A DNA stretch of 64,000 nt from Paracoccus aestuariivivens (lineage in GTDB: Bacteria; Pseudomonadota; Alphaproteobacteria; Rhodobacterales; Rhodobacteraceae). The notes beneath the pieces are model-generated. The model did not search any database. It had not been told where the DNA came from and was given only the letters and a program-made list of their open reading frames with translations. Positions 37,039 to 46,703 of this stretch are shown here, piece by piece. A program made the translations under genes and the position numbers. Position 1 is the stretch's first letter. Every line of letters starts with the position of its first letter. Where the stretch lies: contig NZ_WMIE01000001.1 of NCBI RefSeq assembly GCF_009711225.1, positions 1,074,155 to 1,138,154 of the forward strand, written 5' to 3'.

Positions 37039-38499
37039 TCAGGATGGGGTGGCGACCGGGCCATGCGCGACGGCGGCCGGTCCGAGGATTGGGGCAAGGA
37101 TCGCCTGCTTGACGATCTCGGCGGCAATGGCGCTGACCTGAATGGCGCATTCAGGCGCGCCGACCAGCTCACCGATATGACCGCGCGCCAAGGGGCCCGC
37201 GATCAGGACGCGCTGGCTGGCCGCCCCCGAGGCATCGATGGCGCGACAGGTCTCGGTCGTGGCCAGACCCAGCCCCAAAGGATCGGGGGTGACCAGACCA
37301 AGCCGTGCCAACGCGCCAAGCGCCGGATTCCAGTCGATACATCGCCCCTGCGCCGGTCCGGTGGTGACAATGATCTTGTCGAAACTCTCGGTTCGCCGGG
37401 TTTCGCCGCCGCGCTCGCGCCAGGACACGCGGACAGCCTCTCCGTCCCGTTCGGTGGCAAGAACGTGACCGGCGACGTATTCCAGACGGCCATCGGCAAC
37501 CAGACGGTTCAGCACCACCTCGACCTGCGGAGCCAGACGATAGCGGTGCACGTCCCAGAGTGTCCGCAAGTGACGCAGCAATCTGGCGCGGTTCGCGGCG
37601 TCAAGCCCTGCCCAGATCTGCGGCCCCTGCTGACGCAACCGATAGAAGGTCGCGTGCCAGCTTTGCCCCTGCGCCTGATCGTCCACGACTGCGTGCCGGA
37701 CCGCGCGCAGCAATTCCGAAGCGCGCCGGATCGGAGGGTTGACGAAATCAACCTGACTGTCGCGCGTGATCTGACCATGACCGCGCGATCGCAAACCATG
37801 GCGCGAAATGCAGGTGATCCGGCCTTGATGACCCAGCCGATCCAAGGTCGCGATGACATCAGCCGAGGTCAGCGCCGCGCCAAGGACCAGAATGCGGGCA
37901 TCCTTATCCACCTCGGCCAGACGCACCGGATCATAGGGATCAGCGATCAATTGCGCGGCTCCGGTCAGACCAGCGACCGGTTTCGGCACTGCCGGAGCCG
38001 GATGACCCGTTGCCAGCACCACGATGTCGGCCCGAATCCGGCTTTCGTCCGAAAGCATCAATACCAGCGATCCATCCAATGCCCGTTCGACGTCACCGAC
38101 GCGGGCACGGATGTGCCGGATGGTTCCGGTTTCCAGATGCGGGGCCAGTCGTTCGGAAACGTAGCGACCAAAGACCTCGCGGCGCGGAAAGCGTTCGCCG
38201 TGTTCGGTGACCGACTGCCGGTCGTGATCAAGCCTGCCCTGCTCCTCTGCTTCGGTCAGCCATTCCAGAAAATCCTCGCGCCGCTCGGGGTCAAGCGACA
38301 TGCGATGCGCGGGGACATTGATCCGGTGGGTCGGTTCGTTGGTCGAATAAGCCAACCCCCTACCCAGTTCAGAGCGGGGCTCGACCACCGTGATGACGGC
38401 CTGCGCCCGCATCTCGGCAAGCTGCCAGGCCAGCGATGCGCCCGAAAATCCGCCGCCGATAATGACAACGCGCAGGCGCGGGGATTGCAGCACGGTCAT
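37039..38499 (-). CDS. FAD/NAD(P)-binding oxidoreductase of the NAD_binding_9 type
   Basis: The protein has 486 residues with an N-terminal Rossmann fingerprint (RVVIIGGGFSGASLAWQL), a second nucleotide-binding segment (ILVLGAALTSADVIATLDRLG) and ADIVVLATGHPAP. It resembles the FAD-dependent YdhS/HscA-type proteins whose substrates are mostly unknown. It sits between ssuD and ssuE (four-base gap to ssuD, 29 to ssuE), so it is almost certainly co-expressed with desulfonation. It might oxygenate or reduce a sulfonate-derived product. A GGAGG site supports the start. Confidence 0.82.
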   Translation of the reverse strand: MTVLQSPRLRVVIIGGGFSGASLAWQLAEMRAQAVITVVEPRSELGRGLAYSTNEPTHRINVPAHRMSLDPERREDFLEWLTEAEEQGRLDHDRQSVTEHGERFPRREVFGRYVSERLAPHLETGTIRHIRARVGDVERALDGSLVLMLSDESRIRADIVVLATGHPAPAVPKPVAGLTGAAQLIADPYDPVRLAEVDKDARILVLGAALTSADVIATLDRLGHQGRITCISRHGLRSRGHGQITRDSQVDFVNPPIRRASELLRAVRHAVVDDQAQGQSWHATFYRLRQQGPQIWAGLDAANRARLLRHLRTLWDVHRYRLAPQVEVVLNRLVADGRLEYVAGHVLATERDGEAVRVSWRERGGETRRTESFDKIIVTTGPAQGRCIDWNPALGALARLGLVTPDPLGLGLATTETCRAIDASGAASQRVLIAGPLARGHIGELVGAPECAIQVSAIAAEIVKQAILAPILGPAAVAHGPVATPS

Positions 38500-38503
38500 C
38501 GGA

Positions 38504-39691
38504 TTATCCTCCGGTCACCAGAACAGGACGGGGCTTTGCCGCCGGACGATAGTCGTTGCCGACTGTCTCGCCGAACGGCCCCATATTGGCGACGTGGCTT
38601 GTTTGCGGCAGAGGATGGTCCAGCGGCAGAAGCGGCAGGACGCGCTCGCCAAAGCTGTAGGCCTCTTCCAGATGCGGGTAGCCGGACATGATGAACGTAT
38701 CGATGCCGATACGGCGATATTCGTCGATGCGCTCGGCCACGGTTTCGGCATCGCCGACCAACGCCGTTCCCGCGCCGCCCCGCACCAGCCCAACGCCCGC
38801 CCAAAGGTTCGGGCTGATCTCCAGCTTGTCGCGGCGACCGCCATGCAGTTCGGCCATACGACGCTGACCGACCGAGTCCATCCGCGAGAAGGTCTCCTGC
38901 GCTTTGGCGATCGTTGCGTCGTCAAGCTTGCTGATCAGACGATCAGCGGCCTCCCATGCCTCGGCCTCGGTTTCGCGAACAATGACATGCAGGCGGATGC
39001 CGAAACTCACGTCGCGGCCCTCGGCTTCAGCCAGACGGCGGACGGATTCGATCTTGTCGCGGACCAGAGCGGGCGGCTCGCCCCATGTCAGGTACTTGTC
39101 CACCTGTTTGGCCGCGACAACATTCGCAGCATCGGACGATCCGCCGAAGTAGAGTTGCGGCCCAGCAGGTTGCAGCGGAGCGAATAGCAGTTTGCCGTCA
39201 ACGATCCTGAAATGCTTGCTTTCGTAATTGACCGTCTGGCCAGCCAGCAGGGACTTGTAAATATCGAGGAACTCCTGCGTCACCTCATATCGCTCGGCAT
39301 GGCTCAGATGGATGCCGTCACCTGCGTTCTCGACAGGATCGCCACCGGTGACCACGTTGATCAGCAGTCGGCCATTCGACAGGCGATCCAAGGTCGCCGT
39401 CATACGCGCCGCCAGCGTCGGCGATTGCAATCCGGGGCGCACAGCAACCAGAAAACGTAGCTTCTCGGTCTGGGACGCCAGTGCCGCCGCGACCACCCAG
39501 CTATCCTCGCAGCTACGACCGGTTGGCAGGAGCACACCATAATAGCCAAGCGAGTCAGCCGCCTGAGCGATCTGGCGCAGATATGGCAGGTTTACGGCTC
39601 GGCCGCCTTCAGAGGTTCCCAGATACCTGCTGTCCCCGTGAGTTGGCAGGAACCAGAGCACCTTGATCTTGTCGGGCGCGGGAATGGTCAT
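38504..39691 (-). CDS. ssuD: FMNH2-dependent alkanesulfonate monooxygenase
   Basis: The protein has 395 residues of the bacterial luciferase-like fold, with the SsuD patterns [39 protein letters not shown] and [13 protein letters not shown]. It splits C1 and longer alkanesulfonates into aldehyde and sulfite using FMNH2 from SsuE. Start 39691 has AAGGA eight bases upstream; the open frame continues to 39838 without support. It is the first gene of the six-gene operon and is a little longer than the E. coli enzyme (381). Confidence 0.94.
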   Translation of the reverse strand: MTIPAPDKIKVLWFLPTHGDSRYLGTSEGGRAVNLPYLRQIAQAADSLGYYGVLLPTGRSCEDSWVVAAALASQTEKLRFLVAVRPGLQSPTLAARMTATLDRLSNGRLLINVVTGGDPVENAGDGIHLSHAERYEVTQEFLDIYKSLLAGQTVNYESKHFRIVDGKLLFAPLQPAGPQLYFGGSSDAANVVAAKQVDKYLTWGEPPALVRDKIESVRRLAEAEGRDVSFGIRLHVIVRETEAEAWEAADRLISKLDDATIAKAQETFSRMDSVGQRRMAELHGGRRDKLEISPNLWAGVGLVRGGAGTALVGDAETVAERIDEYRRIGIDTFIMSGYPHLEEAYSFGERVLPLLPLDHPLPQTSHVANMGPFGETVGNDYRPAAKPRPVLVTGG

Positions 39692-40099
39692 GTCGCGATC
39701 CTTTGCTGGGCCGGGCATCCGAATATCAATCTTGCCGGGCGGTCGTTTAGGTTCGAGGGCAGAATACAACAAATCACTACTGAGTATATAGAGATTATGG
39801 TATTTGCGGAAATGAAGAAGGGTTTCCCACCCGATCACCTATCCGCGGAGCATGTTTTTCCGGCAGGCGCGCCGCAGGGATCACGGTTCGCAGTTTCATG
39901 AGGTTTTCAGTACAACATCCTGATAATTCCGGTTCTTCGGCTCATCCATGCGTCGGCTGTCTGGCGATCCGGGAAGCGGCTGACCAAATTGGCGGCAAAC
40001 TAGCCGGACGCCTAGGACCGTCAGCCTAATCCCGCCAAAGGCGTTGTGCGAAAGGATAGGGTGACCTATTTCAGAGGCGGAAAGCTACGCCGGAAAACC
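39692..40099. other. Intergenic region between divergent ssuD and an unknown membrane protein gene
   Basis: This 408-bp gap must hold the ssu operon promoter on the minus strand. An AT-rich segment around 39775-39815 (with TATACT on the minus strand) is the best candidate, but no clear -35 or CysB/Cbl site was recognised. No convincing gene or RNA was seen. Confidence 0.5.
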
Positions 40100-40924
40100 A
40101 TGCTCGAACCCGCCGACTCCCGTCCGATGACCATGCGCGAGAACGAAGTCCGCCGCTTCGTGCACACACGTTTCGGGCTGCGCGGTACACTGAAGCTGCA
40201 TAGGGCAGCTTTGGGCGCGGACCTGCTACGCGCGCCGGTCAACGTGATGCTGTCGCCGGTTTTCTTGTTCATCCGGCTGGTCGTCGTGATCCTGAGATTG
40301 TTTCGGGCGCGGCGGGTTGCGGAATGGCTCGCCGCGCGGAAGATCTTCCTGACCTCGGATCTTGCCCGTCAGGTCGAGACAGATCTGACGGCTTTGCTCG
40401 CGCGGCTGGATGCCCAGAAATTAGCGCCCGATGCCAGTCCCGAAACGACGAAACGCGCAATTGCGGCCTATGCTGAAACCCGTAACGCCGTGTCCGAGAT
40501 CACGACCACGCTCATCGTCCTGATTGCCGGTTACCTGATATTCTACCGGCCGACGCCGGGTATATTGTCGCTAGCCGAGCCTGTCGCCCAGATGCGCGCG
40601 CAATCCCGCGCAATCGAGGAATTCGCGCTTGGTGGCTGGGCGGGTCAGATGTGGTACGGGCTGTTTCCAACCCAGCTTTCCACCGTCGAGCTTGTATTCA
40701 CCACGATTGCATTGTCGGTGGGGGCCTCGGTCGTAACCACTTTTGCTGGATTGATCGCGGATCCGGTCCAACTATGGACCGGCATTCACAAGCGCCGCCT
40801 GATGCGGATGCTGGTGCGGCTTGACCGCCAACAGGAATCGGGCGCGATCGCGCGCGAGCATGTATTGGCACGGCTGGGCGATCTGGGTGACATCGCCTCG
40901 TCGATCTGGCGCGGAATGCGCTAA
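40100..40924 (+). CDS. Uncharacterised membrane protein
   Basis: The protein has 274 residues from the ATG at 40100; the frame is open from a GTG at 40046, and an ATG at 40127 is also possible. Hydrophobic segments lie around VMLSPVFLFIRLVVVILRLF, TTTLIVLIAGYLIFY and VFTTIALSVGASVVTTFAGLI, with a helical cytoplasmic-type stretch between the first two. No enzyme motif was found. Its 3' end overlaps that of convergent pcaB by four bases. A similar architecture is common in Rhodobacteraceae hypothetical proteins, but I cannot name the family with confidence. Confidence 0.72.
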   Translation: MLEPADSRPMTMRENEVRRFVHTRFGLRGTLKLHRAALGADLLRAPVNVMLSPVFLFIRLVVVILRLFRARRVAEWLAARKIFLTSDLARQVETDLTALLARLDAQKLAPDASPETTKRAIAAYAETRNAVSEITTTLIVLIAGYLIFYRPTPGILSLAEPVAQMRAQSRAIEEFALGGWAGQMWYGLFPTQLSTVELVFTTIALSVGASVVTTFAGLIADPVQLWTGIHKRRLMRMLVRLDRQQESGAIAREHVLARLGDLGDIASSIWRGMR

Positions 40925-42234
40925 CCTTGCGCGGCCTTGGCAAAGGCCCGTGCCTCGGCGGGTGCGATGCCGAGCCCGCCCGCCGCAGATAAATCAAGCT
41001 CGGGAAAATCCCGCGCGACAAGATCTTGCAGTGAAACAGCACTATCCTGCGCCTCGCGGCACAGGTTCTTGATGCGGGTCTGCGCCTCGGGTCGGGGCAT
41101 GTGGCGCGCCAATGCGAATGTGAAGGCCTCGGCGTGGATCAGACCGGTACCGTCATCCAGACCGCGCGCCATGGCATCGATGTCCGGCGCGATCCGCCCG
41201 ACCAGTTCAAGCGCAAATGCGATGGACCGACCGGTCGAGATGCAAAGCTGCGGCAGGGTCAGCCATTCAACGAACCATGCCGAGCCGTCGCGTTGCTGGC
41301 GGTGAATGCCCGCACCTTGCATCGCCGAGGCCAGCGCGACCGCCTGCCGCCCGATCGCGACAAGCACCGAGGGGCCGACAGGGTTCTGCTTTTGCGGCAT
41401 GGTTGACGATCCACCCGCCCCTTCCAGCCGGATCTCGCCAATTCCGGATTGGGTCATCAGGATCAGATCCTCGCCAATTTTTGCCAGACTTGTCGCGACG
41501 CCCGCCATCCACGCAGCAAACGCACCGATCTGATCGCGTTCCGCATGCCAGCTATGGCCGGGATCGGTCAGGCCCAATTCCGTGGCCAATGCGGCGCGAA
41601 CCTCAGGCCCCTCGGCCCCCATCGCCGAAAGTGTCCCCGCCGCCCCGCCAAGAGAGACCGTTGCCAGTTCTGGACGCAATGCGCCAAGCCGCTGGCGATG
41701 ACGGATCAGGGGATGGCCCCAGCCTGCGATGACCGCGCCGAAGCTGGTCGGCGTCGCGACCTGACCATAGGTCCGCGCGGCCATCGGAACGGTTGCGTAA
41801 GTATCGGCAAGCTGTCCAAGTGCCGATATGAGTTGGCCAAGGCGTTCGTCCCAGATCTCGGTCACGCGACGCAGGCGAAGGGCAAGCCCCGTTTCCATGA
41901 TGTCCTGACTGGTTGCCCCCCAATGCAGGTATTGGGCATATTCCGGAGCCTGCATCGCCTTGCGAAAGGCCGAAACAAGAGCCGGAACCGGAACGCCGTT
42001 GATCGCGGTTTCGGGGCCAAGACCAGCGGGATCGATCTGGGCTTCGCGCGATGCGCGATCGATATAGGCCGCTGCCGTCTGCGGAATCAGGCCGATCTGG
42101 CCCTGAACACGGGCCAATGTCCCCTCGACCAGCAACATGGCGCGGATTTCGGCACTGTCCGTAAACAAAGCGGCGGTCGCCTCATCGCTGAACAAGTGGC
42201 GATAAATGGCGCTATCGGCGGCAGATGCGGGCAT
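40921..42234 (-). CDS. pcaB: 3-carboxy-cis,cis-muconate cycloisomerase
   Basis: The protein has 437 residues of the fumarase/aspartase superfamily with the signature GGSSTMPQKQNPVGPSVL and a catalytic-region HWGATSQDIMETGLALRL. PcaB converts 3-carboxymuconate to 4-carboxymuconolactone. It is the last gene of the pca operon, 87 bases after the DUF849 gene. The ribosome site is weak. Confidence 0.95.
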   Translation of the reverse strand: MPASAADSAIYRHLFSDEATAALFTDSAEIRAMLLVEGTLARVQGQIGLIPQTAAAYIDRASREAQIDPAGLGPETAINGVPVPALVSAFRKAMQAPEYAQYLHWGATSQDIMETGLALRLRRVTEIWDERLGQLISALGQLADTYATVPMAARTYGQVATPTSFGAVIAGWGHPLIRHRQRLGALRPELATVSLGGAAGTLSAMGAEGPEVRAALATELGLTDPGHSWHAERDQIGAFAAWMAGVATSLAKIGEDLILMTQSGIGEIRLEGAGGSSTMPQKQNPVGPSVLVAIGRQAVALASAMQGAGIHRQQRDGSAWFVEWLTLPQLCISTGRSIAFALELVGRIAPDIDAMARGLDDGTGLIHAEAFTFALARHMPRPEAQTRIKNLCREAQDSAVSLQDLVARDFPELDLSAAGGLGIAPAEARAFAKAAQG

Positions 42235-42321
42235 GACACGGCTTTCTTATGGCAAATCGACCGGAGGACTGACGCCCCCCGACCCATGGATATTTATCCG
42301 CATGGCAGGATGCGAGGGGGC

Positions 42322-43179
42322 TTAGGCGGTGGCGGGCATCCGCAGCCCCAGAATCTGGCGTGCCTGCTGCCAGGTCGCGACCGGACGGTCGAATTTCCGG
42401 CAAATGTCCGCAGCGCACCGCACAAGCGCCGCGTTGGAAGGGGCAAGCGTGTCGCGGTCGATCCGGACGTTATCCTCAAGCCCTGTCCGGCAGTGGCCGC
42501 CCGACGAAATAGCCCATTCGTTCAACCTGATCTGGCTGGCACCGATGCCCGCTGCGCACCAAGGCACATCCTCGCCAAACAAGCGCTTCACGGTGTGCAC
42601 ATAGTAATCGAACACGTCGCGATCCGCAGGCATTGCGTTTTTGACCCCCATAACGAACTGGACATAGGGCCTATCCTTGATACGCCCGTCTTTGAACATG
42701 ATCGCCGCTTGCAGGATATGGCTTAGATCAAAGGCCTCGATCTGGGGCTTGACGTCGTATGTCCGCATTTCGGAGGCAAGCCAATCCACCAGATCCGGCG
42801 TATTTTCATAGACACGGGTCGGAAAATTGTTCGAGCCGACCGCAAGCGATGCCATATCGGGGGCAAGTGGCAACATGCCGCCACGGGCCTGACCCGCGCC
42901 CGAGCGACCTCCGGTCGAAAGCTGGATGATCATGCCGGGGCAATGCTGCTCGAGCCCGTGCTTCAATTGCGCGAAACGGTCCGGGTCCGAGGTCGGCTTC
43001 CCTTGGTCGTCGCGGACATGGCAATGCACGATTGTCGCGCCCGCCTCGAAGGCTTCCTGCGTGGACTCGATCTGTTCGGCGACAGAAATCGGCACGGCCG
43101 GATTGTTTTCCTTGGTCGGAAGCGAGCCGGTGATCGCCACACAGATGATGCAAGGTTGGTCCGCTAGATCGCCCATCAT
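42322..43179 (-). CDS. BKACE (DUF849, beta-keto acid cleavage) family protein
   Basis: The protein has 285 residues of the 3-keto-5-aminohexanoate cleavage enzyme family: a TIM barrel with metal-ligand pattern VHCHVRDD and QLSTGGRSGAG. Characterised members cleave beta-keto acids with acetyl-CoA. It lies between pcaG (three bases away) and pcaB, an arrangement known from marine Rhodobacterales pca operons as I recall. It could act on beta-ketoadipate or on a related side product. Starts 43179 and 43176 are equally possible. Confidence 0.9.
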   Translation of the reverse strand: MMGDLADQPCIICVAITGSLPTKENNPAVPISVAEQIESTQEAFEAGATIVHCHVRDDQGKPTSDPDRFAQLKHGLEQHCPGMIIQLSTGGRSGAGQARGGMLPLAPDMASLAVGSNNFPTRVYENTPDLVDWLASEMRTYDVKPQIEAFDLSHILQAAIMFKDGRIKDRPYVQFVMGVKNAMPADRDVFDYYVHTVKRLFGEDVPWCAAGIGASQIRLNEWAISSGGHCRTGLEDNVRIDRDTLAPSNAALVRCAADICRKFDRPVATWQQARQILGLRMPATA

Positions 43180-43182
43180 GCC

Positions 43183-43788
43183 TCACATATCGAAGAATAC
43201 GGTTTCGTTCTCGCCCTGCAGAACGATGTCGAAACGGTAGGTGTTCGCCGCAGTTTTCTTGGCGATCAGCGTGTTCACGCGCGGGCGATGTTCGATCCGC
43301 TGCAGGACAGGGCAGGATTCATTGTCCTCATCCTGGAAATAGATGCGGGTTTGCAGACCCAGATTGATCCCGCGCGCCACGACCCAAAGCGCGATATGCG
43401 GAGCCATCAACCTGCCATCAGGGAACGGCACGCGTCCCGGCTTGATCGTCTTCAGCGTCCACTCGCCCGAGTCGAAATCCGCGATGATGCGTGCCCATCC
43501 CGTAACATTCGGATCAGCCGCGCCGCGCGGATCGTTGCCGGGATAAATGCCCTGCGCATCGGCTTGCCAGCTTTCGATCAGCGCATCGCGCATGACCATG
43601 CCCGCGCCGTCCTGCACCGTGCCGATGATGGTGATTGCCTCGCCCTGCGCGCCTTCCTTGATCGGGCTTTCGCCCAGATCGAATGGATAGATCCCCTCGA
43701 TGCCCAGCTTGTTCGGGGTCAGGCCGATATGAACATAGGGGCCAGCCGTCTGAGAGGGCGACTCTTTCAGGTAATCGAGTTCCTGCAT
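43183..43788 (-). CDS. pcaG: Protocatechuate 3,4-dioxygenase alpha subunit
   Basis: The protein has 201 residues with the intradiol dioxygenase fold (GRVPFPDGRLMAPHIALWVVARGINLGLQTRIYF). As expected for PcaG, the iron-binding Tyr/His set of the beta subunit is not present. It pairs with PcaH to cleave protocatechuate. Start 43788 has GGAGG upstream and shares one base with the pcaH stop. A longer upstream frame lies inside pcaH. Confidence 0.94.
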   Translation of the reverse strand: MQELDYLKESPSQTAGPYVHIGLTPNKLGIEGIYPFDLGESPIKEGAQGEAITIIGTVQDGAGMVMRDALIESWQADAQGIYPGNDPRGAADPNVTGWARIIADFDSGEWTLKTIKPGRVPFPDGRLMAPHIALWVVARGINLGLQTRIYFQDEDNESCPVLQRIEHRPRVNTLIAKKTAANTYRFDIVLQGENETVFFDM

Positions 43789-44525
43789 CACAATCCCTCC
43801 TTGCGGTTCTCGAAGAACGACTGGCGGCGGCCCCGCAACACGATATCGAATTTGTAGGCGAGGCAATCCATCGGAATGGCGCGGTTCATGTCCAAGGGCG
43901 CGACCAGCGCCTGAATGGCTTTGTCCTGTCCGATTGTGTTCACGATGGGGCAACGCGCGATCAGGGGATCACCCTCGAAATACATCTGGGTGATCAGGCG
44001 TTGGCCAAAGCCCGAACCGAACACCGAGATATGGATATGCATCGGCCGCCAATCATTGACGCGGTTCGGCCACGGATAGGCACCGGGGCGGACCGTCAAA
44101 AATTCATATGCGCCGTCGGGACCGCTTATCGTGCGCCCGCAGCCACCGAAATTCGGATCAAGCGGAGCAGCATAGCTGTCCTTCTTATGGCGATAACGCC
44201 CCCCCGCATTGGCCTGCCAGATTTCGACCAGCACATTGGGAACGCCTCGACCTTGCTCGTCCAAGACGCGGCCATGCATGATGATGCGCTCGCCGATGGC
44301 GGGCTCTCCGGTGAAGTTCATGATCAGGTTGTTGTCGAGCAGCCCGATCATCGAGTGGCCAAAGGCCGGTCCGGTTTCCTCGGACAAGGTCGAGCCCATA
44401 GACACCAATGGCCGGAATGGCGCACGGGTCATCGAGGTCTTGTAGCCCGGCGCATAGGCCGCAGGATGCCAGTCACGGTCGCGGAAGAACAATGGCCCAC
44501 GTTCCACCTTGTCGCTGAGGGTCAT
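43788..44525 (-). CDS. pcaH: Protocatechuate 3,4-dioxygenase beta subunit
   Basis: The protein has 245 residues. The ferric ligands are visible: tyrosines in GGRYRHKKD and RPGAYPWPN, and both histidines in [12 protein letters not shown]. It catalyses intradiol cleavage of protocatechuate to 3-carboxy-cis,cis-muconate. It overlaps pcaC by four bases and pcaG by one base. Confidence 0.96.
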   Translation of the reverse strand: MTLSDKVERGPLFFRDRDWHPAAYAPGYKTSMTRAPFRPLVSMGSTLSEETGPAFGHSMIGLLDNNLIMNFTGEPAIGERIIMHGRVLDEQGRGVPNVLVEIWQANAGGRYRHKKDSYAAPLDPNFGGCGRTISGPDGAYEFLTVRPGAYPWPNRVNDWRPMHIHISVFGSGFGQRLITQMYFEGDPLIARCPIVNTIGQDKAIQALVAPLDMNRAIPMDCLAYKFDIVLRGRRQSFFENRKEGL

Positions 44526-44902
44526 CGCTTGGCCTCCATTTCGGCAAAGGTTTCCTTGGCGATCTTGATGGCATGGTTCGCGCGCGGCACACCGGCATAG
44601 ATCGCAACATGCAAAAGCGCGTCCAGAACGTCTTCCTTGCTGGCACCGGTATTGGCAGTGGCGCGGATATGCATGGCCAGTTCATGGTCATTGCCCAAAC
44701 CCGCCAACAACGCGATCGTCAGCATCGACCGTTCGCGGGGGCTGATCGTATCCCGCGACCAGACCGAGCCCCACGCCGCTTCGGTGATCAGTGTCTGGAA
44801 AGGTTCGTCGAAATCGGTCTTGTTGGCCTCGGCCCGATTGACATGGGCATCGCCCAGCACCCGACGGCGCACGATCATGCCCTGATCGAAGCGTTCGCTC
44901 AT
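44522..44902 (-). CDS. pcaC: 4-carboxymuconolactone decarboxylase
   Basis: The protein has 126 residues of the CMD/AhpD-like family ([20 protein letters not shown], then [27 protein letters not shown]). It converts 4-carboxymuconolactone to beta-ketoadipate enol-lactone. It is not fused to PcaD, unlike in some organisms. Start 44902 overlaps the pcaD stop (ATGA) and is preferred to the longer frame inside pcaD. Confidence 0.95.
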   Translation of the reverse strand: MSERFDQGMIVRRRVLGDAHVNRAEANKTDFDEPFQTLITEAAWGSVWSRDTISPRERSMLTIALLAGLGNDHELAMHIRATANTGASKEDVLDALLHVAIYAGVPRANHAIKIAKETFAEMEAKR

Positions 44903-45678
44903 TTGGAATGTTCCTTGATGAATGGCCCGAGGATCGCGGCGAACGCGGCGGGCTGCTCGACGCAAGGCAGATGGCCTGCATCGCGAACGATGTGGAAAGC
45001 CGCATCAGGGATAAGATCCGCTGTCGCCTTGACCAGTTCGGCAGGCGACGAGCCGTCCTGATCACCCGCGATGACGGCAACCGGCAGTCGCAGCATCGAG
45101 GTCGGGCCGGTCAGGTCGGCAGCGGCAAGTGCACGACACGCCCCGACATAGCCCGCTTCCGAAGTCCGCACGACCATGTTCCGCCAAGCTGCAATCGTAG
45201 GTTTTGCGCGGAAATCGGGTGCGAACCACCGCTGCATGATGACATCCGCGATCGAGCGGATACCGCCCGCCCTGATGGCATCAATCCGCTCGGACCAGCT
45301 TTGTGCTGTACCCATTTTCACCGCGGTGTTCGACAGGACCGCCGCGCGAACCAGATCCGGACGACGGGCCGAAATGGCCTGCGCGATCATGCCGCCAATC
45401 GACAGGCCGACGAAAATGACCGGCCCCACACCCAGATGTTCGATCAGTGCAGCAGCATCGTCGGCCAGATCCTCGACGGTGAAATCGCCACCCTCGTCCG
45501 ACAGGCCATGCCCACGCTTATCGAAGCGGATGGCGCGGATCTGGGGCATTTCGGCCAAAAGCGCGTCCCAAAGCCGCAGATCCGTGCCCAGAGAATTGGC
45601 GAAAACGACGACAGGCCCATCGTTTGGACCGTCGATCCTATAATGCATTGCGCCCCAAGGGCGGGTCAGAACTTGCAT
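44899..45678 (-). CDS. pcaD: 3-oxoadipate enol-lactonase
   Basis: The protein has 259 residues of the alpha/beta hydrolase fold, with nucleophile elbow GLSIGG and catalytic histidine in DAGHLPCVEQP. It hydrolyses beta-ketoadipate enol-lactone to beta-ketoadipate. It is the first gene of pcaDCHG-(BKACE)-pcaB. Start 45678 has GGGAG upstream and is divergent from pcaQ, 65 bp away. Confidence 0.94.
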   Translation of the reverse strand: MQVLTRPWGAMHYRIDGPNDGPVVVFANSLGTDLRLWDALLAEMPQIRAIRFDKRGHGLSDEGGDFTVEDLADDAAALIEHLGVGPVIFVGLSIGGMIAQAISARRPDLVRAAVLSNTAVKMGTAQSWSERIDAIRAGGIRSIADVIMQRWFAPDFRAKPTIAAWRNMVVRTSEAGYVGACRALAAADLTGPTSMLRLPVAVIAGDQDGSSPAELVKATADLIPDAAFHIVRDAGHLPCVEQPAAFAAILGPFIKEHSK

Positions 45679-45706
45679 GGCAATCTCCCTTCCTCGTAAT
45701 CTGGCA

Positions 45707-45715
45707 TAACAGTTA
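45707..45715. promoter_or_regulatory. Short palindrome in the pcaD-pcaQ divergent promoter
   Basis: TAAC-A-GTTA is a small dyad in the 65-bp gap between pcaD and pcaQ. LysR-type operators contain dyads here, but the known rhizobial PcaQ site (TAACC-N4-GGTTA type) has a wider spacing, so this is only a candidate. Confidence 0.25.
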
Positions 45716-45743
45716 CGGCTTGGATAATGCAAAACAGGCGAAA

Positions 45744-46658
45744 ATGAATAACCATTCCGCTATACATCCGGGGGTGAAGCTGCGCCATATCCGTGCTTTT
45801 CTGGATATCGCCTCCGAGGGTGGGCTATCGGCGGTCGCGCGGGCGCAAGGCATCACCCAGCCCGCCCTGTCGCGCACCTTGGCCGAGTTAGAGACATTGC
45901 TGGGCCAACCGATGTTTCTTCGGCAGGGCCGACGTTTGGTCCTTAGCGAGGCAGGTGCATTGTTCCGCCGTCACGCTTTGACCGCCATGCAGGCGCTTGA
46001 AGCAGGCGCGGCAGCCCTGCGCCCCGGCAGCAGCGGCACCCTAAGGATCGGCGTTCTTCCCACCGTCGCGACCCGTTTCCTGCCGCAGGTCGTGCTGCGC
46101 TTTCGCGAGTTGCATCCCGAAATCCTTCTGGCCGCCGAAACCGGACCGCATTTCCACCTGATGCGCCTTCTGCGCGACGGCTTGGTCGAGGTGGTGGTGG
46201 GCCGTTTGCCCGGCGCATCGGAAATGGCAGGCCTGAGCTTCGATCACCTGTACGAGGATCAGGTGATATTGGTCGCCCGTGCCGACCACCCGCTGCAACA
46301 CGCCACCATCCCCGAGGCATTGGCGGCGTCACCCCTGATCCTGCCTCCTGCTACGGCACTCATCCGCCCTACCGTTGACGATTACCTCGCCGCGAACGGG
46401 CTTAGCGGAATACGACCCGCGCTAGAGACCGTCTCGCTGGCATTGGGTCGGGGAGTCTGTCTTGCTTCGGACGCCTTGTGGTTCATTTCGCGCGGGGTGA
46501 TTGCACACGAACTGGACCGCGGCGAGATGATCGAGTTGCCGACCGGCGCGAGGTTTCTTTCCGGTGCCGTAGGCATGACCCGCCGCCAGACAATCGCCGC
46601 ACCGGGCCTAGTCGAATTCGAGGAGATCGCCCGCAATGTGGCGCGAAACCTGCCCTGA
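45744..46658 (+). CDS. pcaQ: LysR-type activator of the pca operon
   Basis: The protein has 304 residues. An N-terminal LysR helix-turn-helix (LRHIRAFLDIASEGGLSAVARAQGITQPALSRTLAELE) is followed by an effector domain. It is divergent from pcaD, the standard place for PcaQ, which activates the operon with beta-carboxymuconate or a related lactone as inducer. ATG 45744 was chosen because it sets the HTH at the usual distance from the N-terminus; the frame is open upstream inside pcaD. Confidence 0.93.
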   Translation: MNNHSAIHPGVKLRHIRAFLDIASEGGLSAVARAQGITQPALSRTLAELETLLGQPMFLRQGRRLVLSEAGALFRRHALTAMQALEAGAAALRPGSSGTLRIGVLPTVATRFLPQVVLRFRELHPEILLAAETGPHFHLMRLLRDGLVEVVVGRLPGASEMAGLSFDHLYEDQVILVARADHPLQHATIPEALAASPLILPPATALIRPTVDDYLAANGLSGIRPALETVSLALGRGVCLASDALWFISRGVIAHELDRGEMIELPTGARFLSGAVGMTRRQTIAAPGLVEFEEIARNVARNLP

Positions 46659-46703
46659 CATGACGGCGCGCAGCTACTCGGCCCGAGCATCCGGAAGCGT
46701 CCG

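Noticed and set aside
37063..38691. A 542-codon plus-strand frame opposite the FAD enzyme and the end of ssuD
   Set aside because: It is antisense to two supported genes and lacks any recognisable domain.
45707..45715. Assignment of the pcaD-pcaQ dyad as a true PcaQ box
   Set aside because: Its one-base spacer differs from the described four-base spacer, so it is listed only as a weak candidate.
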